The notes: generated from the letters alone by a model not told the origin. Counted from the stretch's first letter, positions 26,367-34,757 are shown. The stretch: DNA of 52,105 bases from Amycolatopsis pittospori (GCF_013870525.1 NZ_JACBXD010000056.1:1-52105), one strand, 5' to 3'. Made by a program: numbers and translations.

Positions 26367-27794
26367 TCAGCCTTCGCGCCCGAGTTCGGCGTTTTCCAAG
26401 ATGCCCAGCGCGTCGGGCACGAGCACCGCCGCCGAGTAGTACGCGCTCACCAGATAGGACAGGATCGCCTGCTCGCTGATCCCCATGAAGCGGACGTTCA
26501 GGCCCGGCTGGTATTCGTCGGGCAGTCCGACCTGGTGCAGGCCGACGACGCCCTGTGCCTCCTCGCCGGTCCGCATCAGGAGGATCGAACTGGTGCTGGT
26601 CTCGGTGACGGGGATCTTGTTGCACGGCAGGATCGGGATACCGCGCCAGGCGGGCACCTGGTGACCGTTCAGGTCGACGGCGTCCGGGTAGATGCCCCGT
26701 TTACTGCACTCGCGGCTGAACGCCGCGATCGCCTTCGGATGCGCGAGGAAGAATCCGGGGTCCTTCCACACCACGGCGAGCAGTTCGTCGAAGTCGTCCG
26801 GCGTCGGCGGGCCGGTGCGGGTGTGGATGCGCTTCGAGAGGTCGGCGTTGTGCAGCAGGCCGAAGTCGCTGTTGTTGATCATTTCGTGTTCCTGGCGCTC
26901 GCGCAGCGCCTCGATGGTCAGCCGCAACTGCTGTTCGACCTGGTCCATCGGCTGGTTGTAGAGATCCGCGACCCGGGTGTGGACCCGCAGCACGGTCTGC
27001 GCGACGCTCAGTTCGTACTCGCGCGGTTTGGTGTCGTAGTCGACGAACGTGCCGGGCAGGAGCGGCTCGCCGTCGTGGCCCGACGAGATGTCGATCAACG
27101 CCTCGCCGTGGTCATTGCTGGCCTGCGATCCGCCGGCCGAGAACGCGTCGATGTGCTCGCGCAGCGCGTCCGAGCGTTCCACGATGTCCGCGAAAGCGTT
27201 CCGGGGTAAGGAAAGCACCGTGCACGCGGTGACCGCCTTCGCGGTGAACTCCCAGATCGCGTCGTCCTCGACCAGTACCTGTGAGCCGAAGTGCTCGCCG
27301 TCGGCGAGGACGGCGAGCACGGTCTGGTCGCCGTACGCGCCGACGCCGATCTTGTTGATCTTCCCGTGGGCGATGAGGAAGACCTGGTCTGCCTGATGTC
27401 CGAATTCGACCAGCGCGTCACCGGGGGAGAGCTCCCGCTGGACGAACCGGCCGGCGAGTTCGGACAGCACTTCCTCGTCGTCGAATCCGCGCAGCGGCGG
27501 CAGTTCGCCCAGTTCCGGCGGGATCACCCGGACCTGGGAACCGGCGGTGGTGAAGGTGACCCGTCCGTCGCCGACGGAGTAGCTCAACCGGCGGTTGACC
27601 CGGTACGCGCCACCCGAGACCTGCACCCACGGCAGCAGCTTCAGCAGCCACCGCGACGAGATGCCCTGCATCTGCGGTACCGACTTGGTGGTCGTGGCCA
27701 GCGTGCGGGCGGCGGCCCTGCCCAGGCTCAGCTGTGCGTTTCCCGCGGCGGTGGCCGAGGTGTCCGGATCCGTGACAGTCACTGAGAAATCCAC
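26367..27794 (-). CDS. family 2B encapsulin shell protein (EshA-like, cNMP-binding insert)
   Basis: 475 residues. The HK97-type shell fold (N-arm to about 100; P- and A-domain segments after 225, including TFVDYDTKPREYELSVAQTV, VWKDPGFFLAHPKAIAAF, STSSILLMRTGEEAQGVVG and SEQAILSYLVSAYYSAAV) is interrupted at about 105-225 by a cyclic-nucleotide-binding-like domain (ELSPGDALVEFGHQADQVFLI, LADGEHFGSQVLV). This is the 2B layout of Streptomyces EshA. The usual phosphate-binding Arg of the cNMP cassette is not evident (GEHFGSQVLVEDDAIWEFTA). The GTG at 27794 is the start. The shell should enclose the prenyl synthase encoded next. Confidence 0.88.
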   Translation of the reverse strand: MDFSVTVTDPDTSATAAGNAQLSLGRAAARTLATTTKSVPQMQGISSRWLLKLLPWVQVSGGAYRVNRRLSYSVGDGRVTFTTAGSQVRVIPPELGELPPLRGFDDEEVLSELAGRFVQRELSPGDALVEFGHQADQVFLIAHGKINKIGVGAYGDQTVLAVLADGEHFGSQVLVEDDAIWEFTAKAVTACTVLSLPRNAFADIVERSDALREHIDAFSAGGSQASNDHGEALIDISSGHDGEPLLPGTFVDYDTKPREYELSVAQTVLRVHTRVADLYNQPMDQVEQQLRLTIEALRERQEHEMINNSDFGLLHNADLSKRIHTRTGPPTPDDFDELLAVVWKDPGFFLAHPKAIAAFSRECSKRGIYPDAVDLNGHQVPAWRGIPILPCNKIPVTETSTSSILLMRTGEEAQGVVGLHQVGLPDEYQPGLNVRFMGISEQAILSYLVSAYYSAAVLVPDALGILENAELGREG

Positions 27795-28272
27795 CCGTCT
27801 TCGTGTCGTGCAGGGGTCATCGGCCGGTATTCCCGCCCTGGTGAAGTGCAGTTCTCACAATTCGCGGATACCCATTCGAGTGGGGCAGGCGCAAAATCAA
27901 CATAGCAAGCGGGAATGCCCGCACAAACACTCGATCGGGTCTCCGGGTACATTCACCTGTTTGCCGGATTGGCCGTCGGCGGGCCCGCTGACGGCGGCCG
28001 TTCGGGCGACGGAGCGGTGAGGAATGTCGGTATACGACGACGTCGGTGACGTGCGGTGTCGGGTGATCACCCGGTCGTGAAGCGGTCTTCCCTGAGCGGT
28101 GACGCCCCTTTTCGGCGTGTGTCGGAAATCGTTTCGCGGGCTGAGAAATTGGGCCGAGACGGTGATGATCGACTTCTTCTTCTCCGCCACCGGTATGAAT
28201 TGATTCAACCGGGCTTTTCGCCGCGCCGAACGGTGAACTAGTTTCAGCAGTCTTCACGGGGTAAGGAGTCGA
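27795..28272. other. 478-base intergenic region, divergent promoters
   Basis: Less GC-rich than its surroundings, between the encapsulin gene (minus) and the DUF4239 gene (plus). Short open frames on both strands have no coding bias. The left part holds a candidate encapsulin promoter (27899-27926) with a 5' untranslated stretch of about 100 bases. I see no RNA gene or riboswitch I can name. Confidence 0.5.
27899..27926 (-). promoter_or_regulatory. candidate promoter of encapsulin operon
   Basis: On the minus strand TTGTGC, 16-bp spacer, TATGTT. The spacer contains GCGGG-AATG-CCCGC, a small inverted repeat that may bind a regulator. Best match in the region, but weak by itself. Confidence 0.35.
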
Positions 28273-29037
28273 ATGGGTATTTACCTGACCGGCATCGCCT
28301 GGGTCGTCGGCGCGGCGGCACTAGCGGGGTTCGTCGGCTACCTCGTCCGCAGATTCGGCTGGGACGAGGGGCGGCCGGACAACAACGACGCCGCCGGCCA
28401 GGTGTTCACCATCGTCGGCGGGCTGCACGCGGTGCTGGTGGCGTTCATCCTGATCTCCCTGTTCGACTCCACCAGTGCGGCACGCGAGGGCTCCTATCAC
28501 GAGGCGGACAGCCTGGTCGCCGCCGTCTGGGCCGCGGACTCCCTGGGGCCGGAGGTCAAGGACGAGGTCCGGAAGCTGAGCGCGGCCTACATGATCACCG
28601 TCGAACAGGAGGAGTGGCCGCTGATGGCCGGGGGCGGTGAGACCGTGGGCGACACCGGCTGGAAGCAGCTCGACCAGCTGCGCAAGGCGGTCGACAAGGC
28701 GCCGTCGGACGACGACTGGGTCCGCGAGCGCAAGGCCGAGGCGGCCACCCAGCTCTGGCAGGTCTACGAGGCCAGGCAGGATCGGCTCAGCGCCGTCGAG
28801 GACGGCAAGGTCGGCGGCGTCGTCTGGTTCGCCCTCATCCTCGGCAGCCTGATCTCGGTGCTGCTGCCCAACCTGTTCGGCGGCACCCGGCTGGCCGCGC
28901 ATCTGGTCATCGTGTCCACCCTGGCGGGCACGGTCACCCTGCTGCTGTTCGCGATCTACCAGCTGCAGAACCCGTTCGGCGGCGGGGTGCGGATCCCGCC
29001 GGACGCGTTCACGGACGCGCGGGCAAGGATCGCCTGA
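28273..29037 (+). CDS. DUF4239 (bestrophin-like) membrane protein
   Basis: 254 residues. Helices at about 5-25 and 48-65 (VFTIVGGLHAVLVAFILISLF), a soluble middle of about 110 residues, then helices at 178-200 and 208-230. This two-plus-two layout with GQVFTIVGGLHAVLVAF is typical of the DUF4239 family, which is related to bestrophin channels but not functionally defined in bacteria. ATG at 28273 follows GTAAGGAG. The next gene starts 4 bases after its stop, so the two are likely co-transcribed. Confidence 0.82.
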   Translation: MGIYLTGIAWVVGAAALAGFVGYLVRRFGWDEGRPDNNDAAGQVFTIVGGLHAVLVAFILISLFDSTSAAREGSYHEADSLVAAVWAADSLGPEVKDEVRKLSAAYMITVEQEEWPLMAGGGETVGDTGWKQLDQLRKAVDKAPSDDDWVRERKAEAATQLWQVYEARQDRLSAVEDGKVGGVVWFALILGSLISVLLPNLFGGTRLAAHLVIVSTLAGTVTLLLFAIYQLQNPFGGGVRIPPDAFTDARARIA

Positions 29038-29041
29038 TCCC

Positions 29042-30253
29042 ATGGAGACCGTGACACGGGCAGCGGCGACGGTGGCCGTCGCCGGGCTGGTGGGCGCGTC
29101 CGCGCTGCTGGCCCCGATGGCCGCGCGCGCCGCCGAGTCCTGCCTGGTGGTGCAGGCCGAGACCGGGTCCTACGGGAAGTCGAAGCTGCGCTGGATCGAC
29201 GTCGGCTCGGGCACGACGCTGAGGGTCGCCGATTCCGGGTACCGGCTCAACGCGCTCGGTTACTCCGCGACACGCGACCTGGTCTACGGCGTCGCCGAAG
29301 GGCTGAGCAGGGGCGCCCACGCGGTGACGATCGACCGGGACGGGCGCACCCGGGACCTCGGCCCGATCACGCGCGCGGGGAACCGGCCGCCGGTGTGGAG
29401 CCCGGTCGCCGGGGTGACCGCCGGCGCGATCGGCGGGAATTCCTGGTACCTGCTCAGGAACGGCACTCTGTACACAGTGGACTTGACGCCGGGGGCGCGG
29501 TACCTGCGGGTGATCCGGACGGTGTTCCTGCGGCCGATCACCCTCGCCCACGACGTCAACGACTTCGCGTATCACAATGGACTGCTCTACGGGGTTTCCA
29601 CCACCTGGCGCGGAAAAGGTGCCGTGATCACCATCGACCCGGTGACCGGCAAGGTCTTCGAAGCCGACGGTTCCCGGTTCCCGCCAGCCGAGGTCTACGG
29701 TTCGGTCGTGCTGGCCCGGGACGGCGCGCTGTACGCCACGGCGAACCGGATCGGCGGGCGCAGCGTGCTCTACCGGCTCGACCGCGGCGGTCGCGTGACC
29801 GAGGTGCGCTCGGCGGCGCCGCTGGCGGGTTCGGACGCGGCGGGCTGTCTCACCGCTCCCGAGGTCCCCGAGCCCGAGCCACCGAAGCCGTCGCCGACCC
29901 CGGCACCCACTCCGACGCCTTCACCCACGCCGACACCTACGCCTACTCCTGTGCCGTCACCGACGCCTTCGTCGCCCAGTCCGACACCGACACCGACCGC
30001 GACGACCCCGACCCCCACGTCGTCGCCGAGTCCGACGCCGACGAGTGCGCCCGCGGTGGTCGCGCCTCGGATCACGCCCCCTCCCGCCGTACCGAAACCG
30101 AAGCGTTCGGCGGCGCCGCCCCGGGAACGCGAGGAGGCGGCGGAGACCGATCCGCACGCGCGCACCAAGGAGAAACGTCGGTGGGGGCTGACCGCGCTGG
30201 TGCTGATCCTCGGTGGCGGAGCCGCGGCGGGTGCCGTCCGGCGGGCCCGGTGA
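29042..30253 (+). CDS. exported beta-propeller-like protein with Pro-Thr stalk and C-terminal anchor
   Basis: 403 residues. A signal peptide (1-30, ending ARAAES) leads to about 240 residues of repeated strand units such as LVYGVAEG, LLYGVSTTWRGKGAVITIDPVTGKVFEADG and ALYATANRI, like DUF6923-type propellers. Residues 285-345 are a Pro/Thr/Ser stalk of PTP and SPT repeats, and the end is a hydrophobic helix plus RRAR, like a wall-stalk anchor but with no LPXTG motif. It probably displays a propeller on the cell surface. Binding partner unknown. Confidence 0.75.
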   Translation: METVTRAAATVAVAGLVGASALLAPMAARAAESCLVVQAETGSYGKSKLRWIDVGSGTTLRVADSGYRLNALGYSATRDLVYGVAEGLSRGAHAVTIDRDGRTRDLGPITRAGNRPPVWSPVAGVTAGAIGGNSWYLLRNGTLYTVDLTPGARYLRVIRTVFLRPITLAHDVNDFAYHNGLLYGVSTTWRGKGAVITIDPVTGKVFEADGSRFPPAEVYGSVVLARDGALYATANRIGGRSVLYRLDRGGRVTEVRSAAPLAGSDAAGCLTAPEVPEPEPPKPSPTPAPTPTPSPTPTPTPTPVPSPTPSSPSPTPTPTATTPTPTSSPSPTPTSAPAVVAPRITPPPAVPKPKRSAAPPREREEAAETDPHARTKEKRRWGLTALVLILGGGAAAGAVRRAR

Positions 30254-30254
30254 G

Positions 30255-31277
30255 TCAGTACTTGAACTGGTCGACGTTCTCGCGGGTGATCAGCAGCGGG
30301 TCGCCGAGCAGCACGGTCTTCGTGACCTCGTCGTACTTGATCGCCGGGAGTTCGAGGTTGACCTTGTTGGACGCGGCGAGCGGTTTGCCTTCGGCGATCT
30401 GCTTGCCCGCCCACGCGGTGAGGTAGCCGAGCGATTCGACGTTCCACAGCACGGAAAGCGAGGCCGAACCGTCCAGCAGGTACGGCTTGATCGCCTGCGG
30501 CGTTCCGACGCCGACGGTGAACACACGCCCGATCTTCTCCTGCGAACGGACCGCCTCGGCGACCCCCGGCGCGGACGTCGTGCACTCGCCGACCAGGCCG
30601 GTGAGGTCCGGGTACTTGACCATCAGCTGCTTGGCCAGCGTGGTGGCGGTGTCCTTGTCCTCGCCGGCGTAGACCGTCTCGACGAGTTGCGCATGGGGAT
30701 ACTGGGTAGCGGTATAGGCGCGCTGGACCGCGATCCACGCGTTGAGGTTCTCGGCGGTCTCACCACAGGAGACGATCGCGTACTTTCCGGTGCCGCCCAT
30801 CTTGCGCATCAGCGCGTCGGTGAGCGCCTTGCCGATGCCGTCGGGGGTCGCCTGGTTGACGAAGAGTTCGCGATCGGTACCCGGCGCGTCGGTGTCCGAA
30901 GTGATCACATGGACGCCCTTGGCGCGCGCGTCGGTGATCACCGGCGCCATCGCCCGGGGGTCGTTCGGGGCGATCGCGATGACGTCGACCTGCTGGTCGA
31001 CCAGGCCGCGCACGATCGAGACCTGCGCGGCGGGGTCCACCGTGGACGGGCCCTTCGAGGTCCATTCGACACCGAGTTGCTTGGCCGCGGCCATCCCGCC
31101 GGTGTTCATCGCCTCGAAGTAGGGGATGCCGGCGACCTTCGGCACGAACGCGATCCGGACCGGTTTGGCGGCCATCCCCGCCGGCTCCTTGCCGTCGCAG
31201 CCGGCCAGCCCGAACACCGCGCCCAAAACGAGCACGGTGGCCACAACGAGCGTCTTCGTCGGCCCTCGCATCTCCAC
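30255..31277 (-). CDS. orphan sugar-binding lipoprotein (RhaS/LsrB type)
   Basis: 340 residues, lipobox FGLAGCDG (Cys about 27). Type I binding fold: IAFVPKVAGIPYFEAMNTGGMAAAKQLGV, VDVIAIAPNDPRAMAPVI and GKYAIVSCGETAENLNAW match rhamnose and autoinducer-2 receptors. The GTG at 31277 or the ATG at 31271 may start it. No ABC ATPase or permease gene lies beside it, so it must share a transporter encoded elsewhere or act as a sensor. It converges with the propeller gene one base apart, with no terminator seen. Confidence 0.82.
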   Translation of the reverse strand: MEMRGPTKTLVVATVLVLGAVFGLAGCDGKEPAGMAAKPVRIAFVPKVAGIPYFEAMNTGGMAAAKQLGVEWTSKGPSTVDPAAQVSIVRGLVDQQVDVIAIAPNDPRAMAPVITDARAKGVHVITSDTDAPGTDRELFVNQATPDGIGKALTDALMRKMGGTGKYAIVSCGETAENLNAWIAVQRAYTATQYPHAQLVETVYAGEDKDTATTLAKQLMVKYPDLTGLVGECTTSAPGVAEAVRSQEKIGRVFTVGVGTPQAIKPYLLDGSASLSVLWNVESLGYLTAWAGKQIAEGKPLAASNKVNLELPAIKYDEVTKTVLLGDPLLITRENVDQFKY

Positions 31278-31480
31278 CCCATAGTCACGGAACCACTTGA
31301 ACCAGCCGATCGGTCTGCGCGCGGTGGAGACCTCCGGGCGAAACTAAGGTCTCCGGTTACCCCGGTCAACCGGATGAGCGCAAAGGGTTACGGAAGTGAG
31401 TTCATCGACCTGGTCCGATTACCGGGTCGGCCTACCGAGGTGACGGTCAGCGATCAGGAGACGCGGCTCACTCGACCAGG

Positions 31481-31501
31481 TATACGGGTGGGGGGTATAT
31501 T
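31481..31501 (+). promoter_or_regulatory. CsoR-type operator over the DUF4396 promoter
   Basis: TATACGGGTGGGGGGTATA has TATAC/GTATA ends around a G-tract, the shape of copper-sensing CsoR sites. Its right end is the -10 (TATATT, 31496-31501). The ATG follows 7 bases later, so the transcript is leaderless. Confidence 0.55.
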
Positions 31502-31508
31502 GACCCGC

Positions 31509-31967
31509 ATGAACGAAACGCGGCATGGAGCAAGCTGGTCGATGGCGGCGTCGGCGACCCTGCACTGCCTCACCGGCTGTGCGATCGGCGAGGTCCTCGG
31601 CATGGTCATCGGCACGGCGCTCGGCCTGCACAACGCGGCGACGATCGTGCTGTCGATCGCACTGGCCTTCGTCTTCGGCTACGCGCTGACGATGCGCGGC
31701 GTCCTGAAGTCGGGCCTCGCGTTCGGTGCCGCCCTCAAGGTCGCGCTGGCCGCCGACACCGTGTCGATCGCGGTCATGGAGATCGTCGACAACGGGATCA
31801 TGGTCGTCGTGCCGGGTGCCATGGACGCCGGACTCGGGAGCTTCCTGTTCTGGGGCGCACTCGCGTTCGCGCTCGCCGTCGCGTTCGTGCTGACCGTGCC
31901 GGTGAACAAGTGGATGATCGGGCGAGGACTCGGGCACGCGAAGGTCCACGCGCACCACGGTCACTGA
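31509..31967 (+). CDS. DUF4396 membrane protein, likely metal-related
   Basis: 152 residues with about four helices. The first helix carries LHCLTGCAIGEVLGM, with two Cys and a His within seven residues; the tail is His-rich (GHAKVHAHHGH). This is the DUF4396 family. The Cys/His clusters and a CsoR-type operator in the promoter suggest copper or another soft metal, but no function is established. Starts at 31509 with no ribosome site (leaderless). Confidence 0.8.
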   Translation: MNETRHGASWSMAASATLHCLTGCAIGEVLGMVIGTALGLHNAATIVLSIALAFVFGYALTMRGVLKSGLAFGAALKVALAADTVSIAVMEIVDNGIMVVVPGAMDAGLGSFLFWGALAFALAVAFVLTVPVNKWMIGRGLGHAKVHAHHGH

Positions 31968-31990
31968 GCCTCGGATCGCCCCGCGCGCGT

Positions 31991-32043
31991 GCTATGAACG
32001 GCTCGTTACTTGCAAAATTTGCAAGTAACGAGCCGTTCATAGC
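31991..32043. terminator. perfect 26-bp palindrome, TATGAACG family
   Basis: GCTATGAACGGCTCGTTACT continues to an AAA/TTT centre and repeats inverted without a mismatch. It separates convergent genes and is a sister copy of 12169-12223. Confidence 0.78.
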
Positions 32044-32058
32044 GTCTCTGGGGGTGCG

Positions 32059-33291
32059 CTAGACGCTCGAGAGGTCGATCGCCTTGTCGATCTCCTTCGG
32101 CATCAGCACCCGGAGGATGCCCTCCAGCAGGTAGTAGTCGGCGTAGGGGAGCGACACTTCGACGCCGTCTTCGGACGGACGGTTGCGTGTGCCCCGCGCC
32201 ACGATCGCTTCGGCGCGGGTGGACTTCGTGGTCAGGCAGGTGTCGCACAGCGCGGTGAGGATCCGGATCGCGGCTTCGCGGTACTGCGGCCGGTTCGCGA
32301 CCTTCGCCAGGTCGAGGAGGCCGCACGCCATCACGGCGCCGGCGGAGGAGTCCTTGATGTCGTGCGGTGCCTGCGGGGCGAGGTAGTCCCACACCGGGAC
32401 GCTGTCCGGCGTCAGTGAGCGGAGTGCGAAGTCGGCAAGGCGTTGCGCGGTCCGCAGGAACAGCGGGTCGCCGGTGCGCCGGTACATCGTGGTGAAGCCG
32501 TAGATCGCCCAAGCCTGCCCGCGCGACCAGCATGACGACGGGCCGTAGCCCTGCACGGAGTTCGGGCCGATGTCGGCGCCGGTGTCCGGGTCGAAGTCGA
32601 AGACGTGCGGGGTCGAACCGTCCGGTCGCAGGAAGACCCGCTCGGTGGTCTTCGCATGCGAGACGGCGACGTCGAGGTACTTCCGGTCGCCGGTCTGCTT
32701 GCTCGCGAAGGTCAGCAGGTCCAGGTTCATCATCGTGTCCACGATGACCCGGCCGGCGTTGCCCGGCGTGCCCAGGGCGCCCCAGGCCCGGATGAACCTG
32801 CCCTTTTCGTTGTACCGCTGGATGAGTGACGCGGCGGCGTTGAGCGCGCCGGTGCGCCATTTCTCGTCACCGGTCAGCCGCCAGCCGGTCACCCAGGACG
32901 GATAGAACAGGAATCCGAGATCGTGATCGCTGGTTTCGTACTGGCGTGGCGCGAGCTTTTCCGCGGACCTCGTCGCGAGGGTGCGGAATTGTGGATCGCC
33001 GCTGTAGATCGAAGCCAGCCACAACGTGCCCGGCCAGAATCCGCCGATCCAGCCGCCGTTGCGGGAATAGGTCCATTTCTCGAATCGGGTGATCTCCGGG
33101 AAGTCCGTCACGCGGGGCGCGACGGCTCGCAGTTTGGTCACCGCGTAGTCGGCCGCTTGGCGGAAAGTCCTTGCCCCGGCGGCTTCTTCCTCGGCCGCAC
33201 TGGCAGTTGAGGTGATCGTCGTGGCCGCGACGGCGGCGCCGGCCGCGGTGGTCAACAGGGTTCGCCGGGATACGCTCACAAGGCCCGCCAT
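32059..33291 (-). CDS. exported GH88 unsaturated glucuronyl hydrolase
   Basis: 410 residues. Tat signal SVSRRTLLTTAAGAAVAA. The (alpha/alpha)6 fold of GH88 shows NGGWIGGFWPGTLWLA, ETSDHDLGFLF (first catalytic-site Asp) and IVDTMMNLDLLTFA (second Asp), matching the Asp pair of Bacillus UGL. Such enzymes cleave unsaturated uronic acid from oligosaccharides made by polysaccharide lyases. No lyase is in the window. Weak ribosome site. It complements the GH105 gene at 41405. Confidence 0.85.
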   Translation of the reverse strand: MAGLVSVSRRTLLTTAAGAAVAATTITSTASAAEEEAAGARTFRQAADYAVTKLRAVAPRVTDFPEITRFEKWTYSRNGGWIGGFWPGTLWLASIYSGDPQFRTLATRSAEKLAPRQYETSDHDLGFLFYPSWVTGWRLTGDEKWRTGALNAAASLIQRYNEKGRFIRAWGALGTPGNAGRVIVDTMMNLDLLTFASKQTGDRKYLDVAVSHAKTTERVFLRPDGSTPHVFDFDPDTGADIGPNSVQGYGPSSCWSRGQAWAIYGFTTMYRRTGDPLFLRTAQRLADFALRSLTPDSVPVWDYLAPQAPHDIKDSSAGAVMACGLLDLAKVANRPQYREAAIRILTALCDTCLTTKSTRAEAIVARGTRNRPSEDGVEVSLPYADYYLLEGILRVLMPKEIDKAIDLSSV

Positions 33292-33386
33292 TCGTCAGTG
33301 GGAAATGAGTCACGGGAGTTTCGCACGACGGTTACGCGCTTGTGAAGGCCATTCATAGGTGTGAATAAAGTGCCGATCATCGGGAC

Positions 33387-33434
33387 GCGAAAAAGGGCGA
33401 AGGCCCGGCGTAATGGGGGCACGCCGGGCCTTCG
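33387..33434 (-). terminator. intrinsic terminator of secreted SH3-like gene
   Basis: On the minus strand CGAAGGCCCGGCGT pairs with ACGCCGGGCCTTCG (14 bp, 9-base loop), then CCCTTTTTCG. A good rho-independent terminator just after the stop at 33449. Confidence 0.85.
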
Positions 33435-33448
33435 CGATCAGGGGTAGG

Positions 33449-34675
33449 TCACGCGCACTTCGGCGCGACGGGCAGATCCGATCCGGTCTTCAGGTAGGTG
33501 TCGGAGACGTAGTGCCCCGGGCCGATCCGGTCCCAGATGTTGCTGGTGCCGAACTTGCCGGTGACGGTCTCGCCCTCGACGTAGCACTCGATGTTGACCT
33601 TCGCGTAGTTCGCCGCGAGGCCCTTGACCGACGCCGTGGTGCTCGCCGACGAGCGCACGTTCATCGGGTCGCCCGCGGTGCTGACCACGCCGGTCGGGCC
33701 GGAGCCGGTCCACAGGTAGGAGACGTTGACCCAACCGTTGTCGGACATCTTCAGGCCGTCCCAGAAGGTGCCGTCCGCGAGGTCGATACCCGCCGGGTTG
33801 GCCACCTTGCGGCCGAACTCGTCCTTGCCGCCGTTGTAGCCGTCCTGGTAGGCCGCCTGCGCTTCGGGCTTGCCCTGCGGCAGGTTCTTCCACATCTGGC
33901 GGGTGGCCGACGGGTTCCAGTAGTCGTCCTTGGTGTTCCACGGGCCGACGTCCCACACCGGCGCGTACTCGCAGCGGCTGTTGTCGGTGCGGCAGACGCG
34001 GACGGTGTAGTTGCCGGTGTTCTTGGGCGCCAGGCCGCGGCCGGAGGGGAGGGCGACGAAGTGGTCACGCGACTTGATCACGTGGCCGTTCGCGGTGGTG
34101 CCGCCGACGAGACCTTCACGGGTGCCGAAGACCTTGTAGGTCAACGGGGCCGCGGCGGCGCCGACGGCGTTGGTCCGCGGGCCGAGTTCGCCCCGCAGCA
34201 CGACGTCGCTGACCTTCGCGGTCACGCCGTCGTTCGCGGTGCGGAGTCCGATGCGGACCTGGACCGTGGTGACCGAAGTGGACAGCAGGGCGGCGCCGTC
34301 CTCGGTGGGCGTCCACTCCGTCCAGTCGTTGGAGTTGAGCTTCCCGCGGACGTCGACCTCGATGGAGGTGCCCTTCGGCGCGTCGGCGGTCACCTCGGCG
34401 CTGACGCGGTTCACCGGCTTCCCGAGCTGCTGCTCGGCCAGCAGCAGGTAGCCCTGGCTCCCGATGGAATCCGGTTTTCTGTGCCAGGCGGCGTTTTCCA
34501 GGCTGAGCACACCGCCGTCGCTGCGGACGTTGACGTCATCGCCGTCTACAGTGGACAAATCGGCGCGCCAGATCCCTTCGGGTGCGGCGTTCGCGGGGCC
34601 GGCGGCCAGCGCGGTGACCGCCCCCATGGCCAGCACGGCCGCCATCACGCGGCGGGCCTTCACGGTCCGGACCAT
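33449..34675 (-). CDS. secreted protein with C-terminal SH3-like domain, unknown core
   Basis: 408 residues from ATG 34675 (GGGAGA upstream; longer starts would precede the signal peptide). Signal about 1-33. Residues 35-175 look like a beta-sandwich (VNRVSAEVTADAPKGTSIEVDVRGK). Residues 190-320 have no family I know (HFVALPSGRGLAPKNTG, YAPVWDVGPWNTKDDYWNP). The last 75 form an SH3b-type domain (TAGDPMNVRSSAS...YLKTGSDLPVAP) clearly paralogous to the one at 37854. It lies just downstream of the SARP gene and has SARP-like repeats and an RBS-masking hairpin upstream. Cell-wall binding is likely. Confidence 0.78.
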   Translation of the reverse strand: MVRTVKARRVMAAVLAMGAVTALAAGPANAAPEGIWRADLSTVDGDDVNVRSDGGVLSLENAAWHRKPDSIGSQGYLLLAEQQLGKPVNRVSAEVTADAPKGTSIEVDVRGKLNSNDWTEWTPTEDGAALLSTSVTTVQVRIGLRTANDGVTAKVSDVVLRGELGPRTNAVGAAAAPLTYKVFGTREGLVGGTTANGHVIKSRDHFVALPSGRGLAPKNTGNYTVRVCRTDNSRCEYAPVWDVGPWNTKDDYWNPSATRQMWKNLPQGKPEAQAAYQDGYNGGKDEFGRKVANPAGIDLADGTFWDGLKMSDNGWVNVSYLWTGSGPTGVVSTAGDPMNVRSSASTTASVKGLAANYAKVNIECYVEGETVTGKFGTSNIWDRIGPGHYVSDTYLKTGSDLPVAPKCA

Positions 34676-34681
34676 TCCGGT

Positions 34682-34716
34682 CTCCCTTCGAGCACTCTTG
34701 ATTGCTACGAAGGGAG
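34682..34716 (-). promoter_or_regulatory. leader hairpin covering the ribosome site
   Basis: In the mRNA, CTCCCTTCG (34716-34708) can pair with CGAAGGGAG (34690-34682), whose GGGAG is the ribosome-binding site of the gene starting at 34675. This could limit translation until the stem opens. Confidence 0.45.
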
Positions 34717-34729
34717 CTTCGCCGGACCT

Positions 34730-34746
34730 TGTACACGATCGATACA
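34730..34746 (-). promoter_or_regulatory. SARP-type direct repeats, left target
   Basis: On the minus strand TGTATC and TGTACA start exactly 11 bp apart, upstream of the secreted SH3-like gene. The same arrangement occurs at 37815-37831. Confidence 0.55.
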
Positions 34747-34757
34747 AAAGCACGTAC

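Noticed and set aside
25191..27209. 672-codon plus frame across the repeat cluster and encapsulin genes
   Set aside because: It begins inside the 21-nt repeats and runs antisense to two well-supported genes.
27897..28241. Small open frames in the 478-base gap beside the encapsulin gene
   Set aside because: No ribosome sites, no third-position GC bias and no recognisable product.
12169..32043. Hairpins at 12169 and 31991 as ends of one composite transposon
   Set aside because: No transposase lies between them, the intervening genes are diverse, and each element is a complete palindrome rather than an end.
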